Positions 10,455-24,058 of a DNA stretch of 64,000 bases are shown piece after piece. The translations under genes were made by a program, and so were the position numbers. Origin of the DNA: Ophiura sarsii (Eukaryota; Echinodermata; Ophiuroidea; Amphilepidida; Ophiuridae); assembly GCA_035610835.1 (NCBI GenBank), contig CM069442.1:35752452-35816451 (forward strand), given 5' to 3'. The notes beneath the pieces were generated by a model. The model did not search any database and was not told the DNA's origin. It saw nothing but the letters and a program-made list of their open reading frames with translations. Numbering within the stretch: position 1 is the stretch's first letter; every line of letters starts with the position of its first letter.

Positions 10455-12319
10455 ATCTAATATCAACCATGTCCCGTATGTTGGCCACAACTCAATAAGT
10501 TGCTTATCGCTTGTCTGTTTGGACCTCTGTTGACATGAATTGAGGCGATCAAAAAATTGTAGTTCAAGGAATGTGTTTGTAACTCGTACACAATCTCCGG
10601 AATTGCCCAAAAGACACTTGACAACAACCTTTATCTCGTATCGTCACCATTTGAAGTATTCATGTCAGAACAGACTGCTTGCAGCACGTTTCACTTGTTA
10701 GTGATTTATTTACGCTATTCTCGGCTGGGCTTTCAATTTTCTCACTTGGAAGTCTATTATGATGGGTTTCTCGTATTGATGTCTCCTACGATCTATAGTT
10801 TACATCAATTTGTATGCTTCACAGATGCCATGATTGAAAGTTGTCACAATTCAATATCAAGATGTTCAATGATGTTTTCATTCATTCAAAATCAATTGTT
10901 GAAACCTGCTAATTTTTGTATTTACTCAAGAAATCGCCTTTTCATTGTCCCTTTACTGACCGTATATTCTATTAAAACATTACAAAGCTCGTTGTATACC
11001 AGAATTCAAACGTCAACATGTAAGGCCAAGTTGTTCAGATCTGTATTAGTAAAACAGTCATTTTGGTTTTCAAAATTCAAACTCTCATCCGTTCTTCGCT
11101 GAATATCTGATCTAGTGTAAATTATGGTGTGAAATCTAAACAAGAAAGTGATCCGGTATATGACCCTTAATATATCATGTATGAACGTTGGGCGTACCAC
11201 GTGTCAGGTGCACCTCATCAGTTTCGCATTTAAGCATTTTATCTTGGTCAGAGAAGGTTAATGAACTATCTCAAATCTCTTCATGCTGCGAAATGTCCAG
11301 TCGGTACGCTACCAATCAATATCCGTGCAATTACCGTCCAATGATGCGATAAATAAAGGTCACTGTTATAATCACCATTCACTTTGCAATGAGATAGGAC
11401 AAAGCTATAAAGATTACTATACATACAATGTAATTATTTATCAATCATGTTCAACTTACATAGTAAGTAACTAACTAAAAGAAAATGACAACTCCAAATT
11501 TAACATGTCCTCAATCTGACCGTAGCGTTTATCGATGTATATTATGCGACACAAGAAGACAGGAACTGCCAACGCACAAGAAATTAGGATTCGTGCGCGG
11601 CGGGAAAGTGTTGCCGAGCCTAATCAGCATGTTATAAAATTAGCGTCACAACAAATTCAACAGCAATTTAACATATCTAAACAAGAGACATGGTTAACCA
11701 TCTCCAAAGGTTTCTTGTACGATATCCCTGGACACTAAGTATAAAATAATGGAACCGTTTTACCAACACAGGATATGCGTCTTTGCCAATATCCTACGCT
11801 ATTACCTCCTTTGACATAGCAATAAAATGACGGAATCGATCGCTACTGAGGCAATAACATTTATTGCAAACTGTCACTGTTTATTTTGATATGGCAATAT
11901 TTAATAATTTTCCTTTTTAAGAGACAGCGAGTGCGTGCTAAAATGTATTTACATTCAAATTGGTAATTAAAAGGGACTGTTAAGCTAAAATAAATGTAGT
12001 TCTTGTTTCAATTAAACCAATCAATGTTGTATGAAAATTAGCAATCTCACTACATGCGGTGTGCTAAAGACACGGTTAATTTAAATATGAGTTACTCCCA
12101 AACATTATGCGGACATAAATTATAACAAGGTCAAGGGATGTCGCTTTTTCTTGTTAAAAACTCACACTAAAAAAGTAATTCACATCACAAAACATGTATC
12201 TAGTAGCGCCGACACACATCCCTTGATCGGGTCAAACTTCAATATACAGCGCGGTACAAATGTAATGTATTATTGTTTATTATTATTATTTAAGAACATA
12301 CGAAGTATTCACAATACTC

Positions 12320-12570
12320 AAATGCGCTCAATGCGTATGCATACAAAGATGTGACCATCAAAGATGTACATAGTCAGCTTTATCGATTTTGTTTTGAATG
12401 GAAGACAACACGCCAAGTGGGTGAAACATTTACACGGGAATTGTTCTACTGAAGTCTTTTCGGAAAATCTATGATAGTTGCACAAAGGTATCATATTATA
12501 TACAACCAAGGCATCGGAGATGCACGACCCATGATATACAGTGAGAGTCTGGAAAAACTGTAAAGTTCGA
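12320..12570 (+). pseudogene. Dispersed decayed coding-like segment, copy 1
   Basis: This segment is similar to 29161-29390 (+) and, inverted, to 39450-39660 and 60280-60490. Conceptual translation of all copies gives alignable fragments such as EVFSEN followed by IKNDIG and CESG (best in the 29 kb copy), but each copy has stops or frameshifts. I do not recognise the protein. It may be an exon fragment or a repeat-borne domain spread by transposition. Confidence that it is a repeat family is good; that it was once coding is modest. The rest of 11490-13940 holds nothing I can name. Confidence 0.45.
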
Positions 12571-15271
12571 CAATAATTTACAACTGCCACACTATACAAT
12601 ATGTATCCAGATAAATACCCCATACATTACTAATGCTATATAAAGAAGACGTATAAACTGCAGATTTATAACATAATGCATTTGTGTTCTCCCTGCAATA
12701 TTTATTCATTTTAAATGGTTTACGTACTCCGCTATCAAGTAGCACTGTGACAAAAGTGATAGTAAAAGAGTTATATACATGAGACCATTTTTGATATGAG
12801 CTAAACTACAATATAAAATGTAAAGAGATGAATCCAACGGAACCAGGAACAAAACATACCAAGGATCAGAAAACTGATACAAGATGATATCTTGAAAATG
12901 TAAAATGCAAAGAGAGTAAATTACAATGTTTTTGTCATATCCATTATGTTCACATAAATAAAGACCGGTCCCTGAGAACCTTTTATTTATGTGATCCCTA
13001 TTTGCGATTAAAATGTTTGTACATTTAGGGTTCAGTGAATGGAATCTCTGGAAAGTGTAAACTTTTCGCATCTTGAAAGGGTGATGCCGCACTGGGAAAG
13101 CAGTAATATCATCAAATGTTTTTCTGAAAATGTTTCGAATTATACTCTTTTACTCTTGATGTGTTGGCAAATATTAGAATTATTGTGGCTCGAACATATA
13201 GAATCTTTTTTGTGTACACCTCTGACTGTAGTTCAGAATGTATATCTTTTAAGGGTGTGCGAATTATGGGAAATCAACACTATCATCAAATGTTTCTCTT
13301 CTAAACACAGATTGTTATTATTTCTCAATTGTCAAAATATTAGAATTGTGTACTAACGAATACTACCTTTACATCATATGCAATAACATATCATATCAAG
13401 TTAATGACATATCGGGCCCTTTTAAACAAATTCTCACCTCTTGCTGTACAGTATACAAACATTGACCACATTATGACTAATGCCATAGATGATACTATCA
13501 ATATTGGAATTTTTAACTTTATTCAACTTGTCCTTTTATCAACACACTGCTCATTGAATTGACTCCCTGTATATGATACTATAGTCGAGTACATGTATAC
13601 GTATTGTATATACTACATTACTATTGAAATATATTCTATGACAGTAAAATGTCCGTAAGGCATCAATACTGTTTAAAAGTGTGTTTTCTAACAGATTCTT
13701 CAACATTTTTCTACAACATCTACAACAGAATAATTGATTGAATCATATCACTTCTTCGTAATAAGCTTATCCTTATTGTAAAATGATGCAGCGGTTAAAG
13801 GGATACCAACCAACCAGACGCTGTTTTGTTTTTCATACTGCCACATCAGCGTGTAGAAGCAATTCCCAGCAGTTCCCAGCAGTACAATTAAACCTATAAA
13901 TTGAGTATGGATATGACACTTTGAGACGGAAACATGCTATCAAAAAGCAATTAGTGAATAGAAAACCAGACGTTAAAGTCTTCAGGGAACCCACCCAACC
14001 GTAAGTAGAATGTGCCCTGTATATAGCCAGGAGTAAACATCTTTCACATGTCTAGCAGTGTGGAATAATTCGTTTACAAGTACAGTTACACTTATTCGTA
14101 TTATCATTTTACCTTAAAGTGTCAAAGCTTCAATGAACGTCATCAGAGCGACTGCGTAGAGGGAGATATGTGTTGGTAGATAGTTGATCTACATACACAA
14201 GTGTTTCAAGAACTTCGATTCATAAGATAAGAATGGGGAAAACTATAGGTGGGCAAAATGGGCAAATGGTAAATTCTAAGCTCTACAGTCTACAGTCTAG
14301 TTACCTTAAGCTTAATTGTGATGTATTTGTTGACTAATTTACAACTGGGAATGCAATGTCGTTTTTTCCTGGTTTAGATTATTTTCGTCAAATTTCGTCC
14401 GTGGCGTCATCACCATACAGTAGTTGATCCGAGTGCGTGCTTCATGTTTTAAATGTCAAAATGTCTATTCAAGCTACACTTTCCTGGTGTATTCGTTTTA
14501 TTCTTATATATGCACATTTAATTAAGGTACCGATCGAAATCAAGTACAAAAGCTTCACTAGAAAAAGCTTAAATTATACTCTCGAATTAGTAATTTCATG
14601 CAGATGATTAGAGAGATATTACCATTAGTGACATTATAGAATATTATTCACCTGAAACATTTTATCGAAGGCAACTTTCTCCTTGGGTAATAGGTAATAT
14701 AATATTAAAATACCAGATGAGAATAAAGTGGCGTTTCGGTGTTCAGTAACGCGCGAAATATAGGCCTTGTTTGGTACAATAAAGAACACGGGTCAAGTAT
14801 GATTCGTGCTCGTAAATAACCGGCGGCATCTCTTAAACGTGCTACGGGTTTTTTTTAAATTCTATACGAGGTAAATGCGGCATCTACCCCTTAAGCATAT
14901 AAAAATCATTCGTTGTCTCATTGCCAGTATTTGATACCGTTTCATATTTGTAATGAAACTGATTTATTTTCAAGTATACCAACCAACTATGCAATAACTG
15001 CCACAAGATAATGACATGAGGATTACAAAATACCTTATTATTATATATATTATTTTATCCCTTTGGAAATTTAAGAAGAAAAAAGGCAAACATGGTGCTA
15101 GTAACGTGGCACTACCTCATAATATTGTAGGTCTTCAACCATCTTCAACCCCATTCACGAGAGCATCATGTGAGTATGATTGCAAGTACCAGATGCAATA
15201 ATAATTATGATAATAACGGATATTACATAGTGCCTTACCACCCAAGACATGTAAAAGTATATACAAATATA

Positions 15272-16264
15272 CGAGGATCATTCAATAAGTTCTACCTCCT
15301 CACTCATAACATCGCTAATATGAATGTCAGCCTCATGACATGTGTCACAATTAGAGCTCTGAGTCATAGCTACACATTTATAGTATATGATAATTGATAC
15401 CTGTTTCACTTTTGTCATGATGTGATCAAAGTCAGAGAGAGATTTTGGACAACGGACACGGAAAATTACCCCAAAGATAAATATATATTTTTTCGTTTTC
15501 TCTTCATATTGTATAATTAGATATACCGATTTGAATACTGAAAATATAAATCAGATTGTAGGCAATTGTAGCCTTTGTAGGCTTGCAAATAGTATAATAT
15601 CAACAATATCAACTCAAATGTATTAATACGCCTTTAGCATACTGGAATACTGCTATTCAGTCCAAATTTCGTGGTTAAAAGTCAAGCCACAGTGATGCCT
15701 CGAATATCAAATCTTAACATGATAGTCACTTTATGAGTTTTCCTTATATGCAACCTTTAGAATAGTCAATCAGGTAGTCAGTGATAGAACATTATCTCTT
15801 CCTGAGACTTGAAATCTATCCATTTAGCTCGGTATAATGAAGATCTCATAGTTCTTATGAAAAGTAATATGACTTTTGCAGCTGTTCACTAGGGTAGGGT
15901 TAAAATTGATGGCTGTCCTGGTCTGGCTCTGGCTAATTAAAGGGCATATTTCCCCCCAATAAATCAGTCACCCTCATTGTTTATAATCTGTTTAAGAGAT
16001 ATTTGAAATTTAGAACGGTTTTAATTGACCGATAGTTACATGTTTTCTCTTAGAATTGGCCAAATGAATAGCCTTTAGGAGACATTTTGCCTTTTTTATC
16101 CGTTTCCGTGGCACTAAATGGACGTTTGATTTTCACTCTATCTCCAGAAAAGTACAACCAGTACTCAAACCAATTTACTGTGAATTTGTAGCTGAGATTC
16201 AGAGCTACAATTGTTGAATATTTCATACGCCTGGAAGGAGGTAGAACTTATTGAATGGCTCTCG
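15272..16264. mobile_element. Mariner-like non-autonomous element, copy 2 (993 bp)
   Basis: Ends are CGAGGATCATTCAATAAGTT at the left and the inverse ...GAATGGCTCTCG at the right, flanked by TA (15270-15271, 16265-16266). Internal sequence is colinear with 3969-5029 and 31953-33009. The corresponding region of R1 lacks it. No intact transposase frame exists. Confidence 0.9.
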
Positions 16265-16398
16265 TACGTAATCAAACACTAGGCATGCTTGTACTTATTT
16301 TAATGTATTTCTCAGTTGGTGACATTTTTTTGGTCTATGTAAGCAGTTTACAATTCGTATTAATCTGTAAGTATAGTGCAGTTTAAGCTCCAGATTAG

Positions 16399-16742
16399 CT
16401 TTATTCCGTTATAGCGCCCTCAACGAATTAAAGCGCAATAACATTGACAAAACAATTTAACAATTATATGATTCCCAATGGCATAATTAAAATTAAAAGC
16501 ACCTCTGAAACGATATTCATGAATAAGATTATGTCAAAACACTCAGGGAGCAGGTGGTCCGGGAGTTAAACTTAAGGATGGATCCAACTTAAACAATAAA
16601 TATTGGATATTCTGAACAGTAAAACTTAAACAATAAATATTGGATATTCTAAACAGTAAATATTGGAGTATCCTACATTCTTAAACTATTTTGTCAGTGT
16701 TATTGCGCTTTATTTCATTGAGGGCGCTATAATGGAATAAAG
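16399..16742. mobile_element. TIR element (MITE) with about 50-bp inverted ends
   Basis: The left end CTTTATTCCGTTATAGCGCC is mirrored by GGCGCTATAATGGAATAAAG at the right, and complementarity continues through an AAAGCGCAATAACA segment. Inside, a unit of about 43 bp containing AATAAATATTGGATATTC is tandemly repeated (16590-16670). A degraded right end of the same family lies at about 55300-55345, inside the TTAGGG-bearing element. Confidence 0.85.
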
Positions 16743-18374
16743 ATAATTTAGATTAAAAGATTATATTCTGTTACACAAATTAACATGGGATTGTGTATCT
16801 TAATCCCATCTTTATTTGTATGTACTCTGAAGACATCTCAAAACGCTTTACTGTAAAAGAATAACGGCGGTTCAGAGTGAAATATGAATAAGCATATGGA
16901 TGAAATACCCTAAGTCTTGTCAGCCGTGATAATTATGCAAACTTCAATTCCATTGAGAGTCCTTCATCAATATTTCCTAATGACTAACAATTCACCTGGT
17001 GATGAATTACCCTACATTATATCCACTGTGTTTAAAGGGTAATGATAGTTTGATTACTTGTGAAAAATACAGTTTCATTTTACTGGTATCAATATCACCT
17101 TAAGGGCAGTCAAGTCCTAGCCGGGTTAAGAGTCGTTCTTCTTAACAGATTTGTAATCAAGTGGCCTTGTTTTATTCATTATTCCATAATGTATAGCGGA
17201 GCAATGGCCTCACTTTGCTCGCGGTAGTATTTTAGAAAGGAACGTTGCTCCATCGACATTTAATACATTGTCTTCATAACCAATATTTGCCTCAAATCCC
17301 CGAGGGATATTGTTAACGCATTAAGGACAAATTTCGTCTTAAACTATATAAAAGTATCTACATAAAAATATGCGATATAATACACCTGATTTTCAGATTG
17401 ATTATAAGTCGGAATTTTACTTTTAAGATTCTATTGTAGATTCTTTGTTTAATATACTGACATACCTTATAAACGGTATTAGATTTGCAACTATTCGACT
17501 TGGTTTTTTTTTAATAAAACTGTACTATTATTCGGTTATCAACACTATTACAACATTTCCTGTTTTTCTCAGAGCATTATGGGTAGTGGCATCTAGAAAG
17601 AATTCGTGAAGTGCTCAAATAAAGAGTTAAATTGATCGTAATAGAAATATAGACGCGAGAGACGGTATTAAGATGGGACTTTGAGACAGTTTCCAAAGAT
17701 AAATATCTGCTAACCATAATTAGAACGTGAAGAGTTATTTTAATAAGTACAATAATACGTTTTGATTTTGATAAAGGGTAATTGCATTTACTTCGTGAAA
17801 TTGCCGCAAGTCTATTGAAAAAGCCCTTGAGCTCGATTGAAGTAGAAATCAGGTTTACGACTGTGTCAGTTGTTGTTTTTCTGATGTGATGTCTGTTTCG
17901 ACCATTAGATTGCGAGTCTTGTTTGGCTTATTTAAACTTTACGGTGGATTGGATCCAGATTATATCCAGATGCACGCAAATTTGGCCGAACGCACGCGTT
18001 ATGCATACCATACGCAAACGATATACAGTGCGCTGGGTGCCTTCATGCGCGACCGCCTCATTCTGTATTCTTTCGCTGCTGTAAGGAGGTTTTGCCAATT
18101 TGGAACTGATCAAATTATAGAATTGATCATGTGACAAAGGTAAGGCATGCTGGTGATGTGTTGGTCAAGAATACTTGTTTTAATTTGGTTTATTACGGCT
18201 CTTCTACCTGTCAGCCAACTTGTGTCACGTTTTATTGCATAGGTTGCCCAACAGCGGTATAAGATGTGTAACTGTCAGGTTTCACCAAGTCTAATTCCGG
18301 TCATGTTTAATAACGTATGGTACACTTTTCGATATTACTGTTGAAATAACGTGTATGGCAGGCCTAATGTCCAG

Positions 18375-18700
18375 TAACTCGAAAAACCAAGTTTATCGAT
18401 TGAAAATCCAATTTTTTTCTCGAAAAACTTGGTTTATTAATTGAAAAACCAAGTTTTTAGACGGCTAGGCGAAAAACTTGGTTTTTCCTTTGAAAAACCA
18501 AGATTATCTATTTGAAAAACCAAGATTTTCAGTTGGCTGGAGAAAATCTTGGTTTTTCGATCGAAAAACCAAGATTTTCTCCAGCCAACTGGAAATCTTG
18601 GATTTTCAAATCGATAATCTAGGTTTTTCAAATGATAAACCAAATTGTTCAACTAGGCGTCGAAAAAACTTGATTTTCCAATTAATAAACCAAGTGTTTC
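18375..18700. repeat. Palindromic array of AAAAACCAAG / CTTGGTTTTT units
   Basis: At least a dozen inverted and direct copies of AAAAACCAAG with CTCGA or ATCGA linkers fill this stretch. Its centre (18531-18590) is a perfect 60-bp palindrome around CGATCG, with imperfect extension outward. Because of this symmetry both strands give nearly the same translated open frame (around VGWRKSWFFDRKTKIFSSQ), so that frame is a by-product of the palindrome and not a gene. It starts a few hundred bases beyond the right edge of L1. Confidence 0.9.
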
Positions 18701-18719
18701 TAATTATTTTACGTTCCGC

Positions 18720-20820
18720 ATATATTGACAATACACTGTCATTAATTATAGTGAACTAATATTATCTAATTCAGTGGCTTGTTCATAAGTTGTTTATTTT
18801 ACAAAGAATGTGTTCGGAGTTGTCATTTGTGGAACAACATTTTCCTATTAGCATTCGTTTATTAAAAGGATATGGCTTTAACGTATAGCAGAAGCGGAAC
18901 TATTGTATTTATTAGTGTTTCAACCTTTGGCGTTGATATCTGTATCTGGGAACTTGAGATCATCAATTTCTTTGACATTAAATGCTTCATTTCTTCTCAA
19001 AGAATGTGGGACCATCCAGTGTCTATGAAGAAAATACATGAGTAGCAGGCAGGGTAAACAAGTTACTTTTTTACACAAATAGCCTCTGACAACGTCCCCC
19101 GAACATGTTCAAACGTTATCACTAAAAAACAAAGGAAAACAAAATTAAAAGTGTTTAGAATTATAGATTGTTTTGGCAGACGCTAGCCAGCGGAATATAA
19201 ACATCATTGTCATTGCTTTATTTCGTAATAACAATAAACCGAGGGTCTTTATAAGTATGCCTGATAAACATACTATGGGCTCGAGTTTGAGCCTGGTGAG
19301 GCCTATAAAGTATTGTTATTATGACTTTTCCTCGGTAAATAATACTGATTGAGATTCATTATGCAGCCTGTGTCTGTATACATGACAGGGTGAACTAATT
19401 TACCCGAATCGCATCTAGGTTTATGTACGAGGGGGTATATCAAAAAGGTTTTGAAATCACCCAGGGAACTATATCGATGAAATTTTGTCAGCGTAGTCAC
19501 TGGTCCTTAAAATGGTCTCTTAAGTATGTTTACTTTTCATACAGGTGGAGCTAGATGCAAAGGCCATGTAAATCATTGACGTCTTCCAACGGTGATGTGT
19601 ACATGGTAAATTATAATGGTCCAATAACTGATTCGTGTGGGACGCCTTTGTCATTTTTACAAAAATACAGTAAAATCATCAAAGTAACATTTCACTAGCT
19701 CACCGTGGGCGATATTATTAACGTTTGTATTTAGGCAAATATAATCATATAATGTAGTAAGTACTAAGGTAACTGTTTGTAGTACGAACATATTTTGTCA
19801 AAAAGTGTCATAGTCTTAAAACAATTACTGTAAGGCGACGAATACTGGCACACGGACCTCTCAGGTTGGGTCGGTCGGTCGATTATTTTCCTTCAAAATG
19901 AACATACACAAAACGAAGCAATCTCTAAACAAATTCTCGTAATTTGACATACAAAATCAAATATTTGGGTCGGTATTCATTTGCACCTGAACATTTGGTT
20001 CAATGATTTCTAAGACAATGGGTCGGTCAGGCCCGTAGACCAGGATTTCTTCTGGCGGTTTTTCGTCGACTAATGAACAGAATGTTTTTTACCATGAAAT
20101 GAAATACATCCCTGTATACCATGTCGATGCTTTACATACTTTTATAACTCCTTTTCATCCCCGTCCGTAATCCCCTGAACTTACAGTCAAATCAGGTGAA
20201 TCATAATAAGAAATACGAATAGCAAAGTAGTTGCAGTAGATGCCAACAAGTTGCCTAAATCTATCAATTGATTTAACCCTAGAGAAATCACCGACTCCGA
20301 AGATTCATATTCCGTGCGACGAATTTCTAGACTACAAACCCAGGAAAGTAAATTGCCATAACCAAGCACTGATGATATAGTAAACTAAGTCTGTAACACT
20401 GATGGGGAAATTGCAATCGTGTATCTGTGTCGGGTCGAACTGCCTACCCATGTGGGTTTATAGCAGTAATGAAATATTTATATATAAGAAAAAGAAGTAA
20501 AATACCCGTGGTATAATACAACTTTGGAGAGGTTGCATGCCCAAATCACCACGTTATCTAAATCTCAAACATTCATCATAAGGGCTACTCTGTGGCTTAT
20601 AAAAAGGAGGTCATCAGGCTTTGTATAACCAACTTCTTTCACATCATCTTGAACGTGTTCTGATAAATAGCGTTGAAATCTAAATGTAAAAAGAGCCACA
20701 ACTTTGATTGTGTACTCTATTTAGGGATGGATTTCACTCTGAAAAGAGTGAACTTCACTACAAAAAAGAGCTGTCGCTCACCGTAGATCTCTCAAAGAGA
20801 GAGAGCCTTGTTTTATATTT
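18720..20820. other. No gene; weak old repeat similarity
   Basis: The only relationships seen are 19140-19270 with 33645-33815 (both contain CCGAGGGTCTTTATAAGT) and a GGGTCGGTCGGTCGATT segment near 19868 that resembles the GGGTCGG starts of the 2.4 and 3.4 kb repeats. Open frames here are short and have no recognisable domains. Confidence 0.5.
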
Positions 20821-20827
20821 AGAGAGA

Positions 20828-21300
20828 CGAGGCTCATTCAATAGGTTATATCTCATCTGTCATAACTCCGCAACATGTCTAGAATTCGCCGTTTTCTTGA
20901 CTACAATTCATGCCACCACGTAGCTCGTGCACTCATACTTTCTAGACTTGATTACGGAAATTCGCTACTTTTTGTATGTTATCTCTGTTTTAACGTATAT
21001 ACATTAAGTTTTAAAACATTCCATACGTTAAAAATCTTAGTTACCTTAATGACTTTTCTTTATTAACAACATTAAATAGTCACTCGAGTAGTCAATTGTA
21101 GAAAATCATCTCCTTGGGAGACTTGGAATTTCCTACTTTAGCCTTGTATTTTGAAGATCTTTGAATAAGAAAATTTGACTTTGCAGTTTCTATAAGAGGG
21201 AGATGAACCTGATGATTGTCGTGGTGACATGGGCTAAACTAACGAGAGGGTTTTGTGTCCAATAAATCAGTCGTTTTGAGATTTTTTTAGATTATCATAA
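20828..21300. mobile_element. Degraded mariner-like element, copy 4 (right end missing)
   Basis: It begins CGAGGCTCATTCAATAGGTT and remains alignable with 15272-16264 at several internal points: GGGAGACTTGGAA, TTGACTTTGCAG and AATAAATCAGTC. The right TIR is absent. It is more diverged than the three full copies, so it is older or from a related subfamily. Confidence 0.7.
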
Positions 21301-21540
21301 CAATAAAACTGAAATATTAAAATGGTTATACGGGACCGATTGGAAAGTTTTGTTGCTTATAATTTGTCAACATTATTAGCACTTCTGTTAGTGTGTCCGT
21401 GCGTGTCCGTCGAAATGAGCATGTGATCTTCACGGCACCACGAGAAAAATCCAACCAGTAGTGTGACCAAGATGTTACAACGATTTTGTTGTCAGGACTT
21501 TCAAGGCGCGTATTACAATTGCCTCCCATGACAATATAAT

Positions 21541-21665
<125 letters not shown>

Positions 21666-22195
21666 CGCCGAATGCAAAAAAAAATAGCGAATTAAAAATG
21701 CAACATTTAAAGATACGACCAGCGCAGTAATAAAATATTAACGCCTTTTCATATTTAGATGGTAATTGAGCGGGTAATATTTCACACTCTATCAAACTGC
21801 CAGCACCTGTGACAGCGCACGCATGTCTAACCCTTTGCATACCATCATGAATAATGCCCATAAACTGTGGGAATTAGTTCTTGACTAGTTCCTGAAATGC
21901 ATCATTTCAACCACACAAAAATTGCGTTCGATTAACACGAAAGTAAAAGGACACGTACATGCACCTTTTTATGCCAATCAATATCAAAAAGATTGGGTTG
22001 GGTTTTTTTATTTACGAAGTTATCAGATTCCCATTTGTTCGGGGCAGGGGCGGGGGACGACACGCTGTACTTTGCATTCCCACATATATAAAACAAACAA
22101 CGAAAATTTAGACCAAAACTTAGACTTAGACTTAGACCAAAACAAGCACAAACATTCATTATAATGTAAACATATTTGCATAAGTCTAAATTTAA

Positions 22196-22302
22196 ATTTC
22201 ATTGGTGTTTGTACGAATGGGGATGAACACTAATACTTGGCGCCTATCGTAAAGCGTCACTTATACGTATGAGCCATACGCACTAATTTGGCAGTGCCGC
22301 CT
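22196..22302. mobile_element. Partial CTAGTTTTGCAGT-family MITE
   Basis: Contains GTCACTTATACGTATGAG, then a CATACGCACTAATTTGGCAGT right end that matches the other members at 8.2, 30.9 and 48.8 kb. Only this end is clear. From 22303 to 23065 I see no gene and no named repeat. Confidence 0.55.
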
Positions 22303-23073
22303 TATTCCCGTGTTTGCCTGTCAATTTGGTGGCTTATATGCTGACTTACCAACCAATTCTGTAGAATTGCGTTTCATATGCGATGTTAACAGTACAATGA
22401 AAATACATCCCTAATTAAAATGCATAATCAGCCAATTATAGATTATAAGCCACCCCATGTTGTGGCCTTATGACAAACTAAAGGTATTGCATTAACTCGA
22501 AGGGATTCTGTTAGGTAGGGCTTGGAATATCGCTAAAAGGCATCGCTCTTTACCAAATAGGACAAACACTATTAATTGACACCTACACTTAACATTAAAG
22601 CGAGCTAACAGCCCACGATCTAGTGAACAGATGGTGTGAAAAGGTGGGCCTACTTTTGTTGTGTCTTTGACATTGAACAGTTAATTGTAAGGTGATGGTG
22701 TTTCCATTTCATTTAGCTTAAAAGTTGACGTAGTATATAAATTATAGCTTAAGAATGATTGCGCATGGAGAGGGGGCAAGAAATCAAAATTCAAGTAACA
22801 CAGTGTTGGATACAATTAATAAAGGTAATGTTTGACAAATAACGAGATTATCTTTAGCTGCTTTTCACGTAGAATGTTCAAGCCTAAACATCTCGAATTT
22901 AGATAAGTTTAGACAACAATACGCTATTTCGGCATTCTTTCCCGGAGGTCAAATAATGTCGATCGAAAGAATAGCTCAATAAGTTATCAGAAAACCCACG
23001 CGAAAGCCCACGCGAAAACAACACAAAATAGCGGTCCGCAACTAGTCAGTCCATTCACGTCACGACCTACAGC

Positions 23074-23459
23074 CAGTGGCGTAGCTGGGATTTTTTTCAG
23101 GGGGGGGCAAGATTTCTAAAATTTTCGTAAAAGGTTGCCCCAATTTTTTGTATAGTCACTTACCTCGTGAATTTCACGTAAGTGTGTGTGTGTGGGGGGG
23201 GGGGGGGGGGGGGGTTGAGGTCCAAAAAATTCGCACAGTCCAAAAAAATCGCACAATAAATGTACTACATGTACAATTATTCCTTCGATTTGGCTAATAA
23301 CCTCGATCTTTTTTCACATTTTTCCTATTTCCTTTTTTTTTCACCCCCTTTATTTTTTTTAGGGGGGTGGGGGGCGGGAGCCCAAATTGGGTTTTTTCGT
23401 CAGGGGGGGCATTTGCCCCCCCCCCCCTGCCCCCCCCCCCCCCCCGAGCTACGCCACTG
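23074..23459. mobile_element. hAT-type element with CAGTGGCGTAGCT ends (386 bp)
   Basis: Ends are CAGTGGCGTAGCTGGG and the inverse CGAGCTACGCCACTG, flanked by a perfect 8-bp duplication CCTACAGC (23066-23073 and 23460-23467). The interior holds a run of 21 G (23194-23214) and C-rich tracts near 23415-23445. The TSD length places it in or near the hAT superfamily. It is non-coding. A relative with imperfect ends lies at 50993-51269. Confidence 0.9.
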
Positions 23460-24058
23460 CCTACAGCTACAGTTGTGCCATAGACCACTGTGTGTGACTT
23501 CCCCTGTTAACTCAGCTTTACTTATAATATCATCCGCGATCAAATTGACCTATAATATAACATCCTAGAAAATGCTTATAATCTCATAATATTCATTATT
23601 TCATTGTCACACCAATCATTGTTACTGTTACATATAATACATATACACATGTAACATGTATAACATTTTCCTTTAAGGGGAAAAAGTTGATATTTACTTC
23701 GAGAGATACTATTTCCGGTATATTTTTTGCCCAGCAAGGTAAAATGTAAAAAGAGTTATTTGATTCGTTTTACATAAAAATATAACATAATTGCGATAAA
23801 CATGTGCAATGACTGATAACCTTACAAAAACTATCACTGATACATTTACGATTTTATAACATAAACCGTTGAATAATTCCAGCATTAAAACGACTACCCA
23901 ATCACAACGGCCGTTACTTTCCATGAAATGTATGCGCTTCGGCAACGATATCGTCGGTAAGCAAAGCAATCCTTCAGCGGGTTTTATTGTATGCAAATAG
24001 TAATTGTGAGTTGTACATGCGGACGGGCTGGCTTCACTCCAACGAGGAAACGAGTATA

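Larger units (their letters stand above)
58..17950. repeat. Duplicated block L1 (left copy of a direct duplication)
   Basis: This block aligns by eye, in order and in the same orientation, with 45031-56548. Matching sub-blocks are 58-600 with 45031-45520; 698-1235 with 46050-46555; 6250-6985 with 46927-47690; 7543-9390 with 48646-49640; 9720-11480 with 50095-51660; 13940-15240 with 51700-54080; and 16830-17950 with 55470-56548. Within sub-blocks long runs are identical with scattered substitutions and small indels. Segments found only here (1236-6249, 11490-13940, 15245-16830) include several mobile elements described separately. I see no gene conserved between the copies. The alternative to a segmental duplication is a second haplotype retained in the assembly. 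Confidence 0.85.

Noticed and set aside
10662..11102. 146-codon plus-strand open frame
   Set aside because: The R1 counterpart (about 50564-51000) starts with the same codons but has frameshifting indels within the first 100 bases, and no domain is recognised. It is chance.
12706..13092. 128-codon minus-strand open frame
   Set aside because: No recognisable domain, no counterpart in R1, AT-rich composition like its flanks.
18437..18759. Two opposite open frames with nearly the same peptide
   Set aside because: Produced by the palindromic AAAAACCAAG array.
23260..23568. Open frames with Pro- or Gly-rich runs
   Set aside because: They translate the poly-G/poly-C tracts of the hAT-type element.
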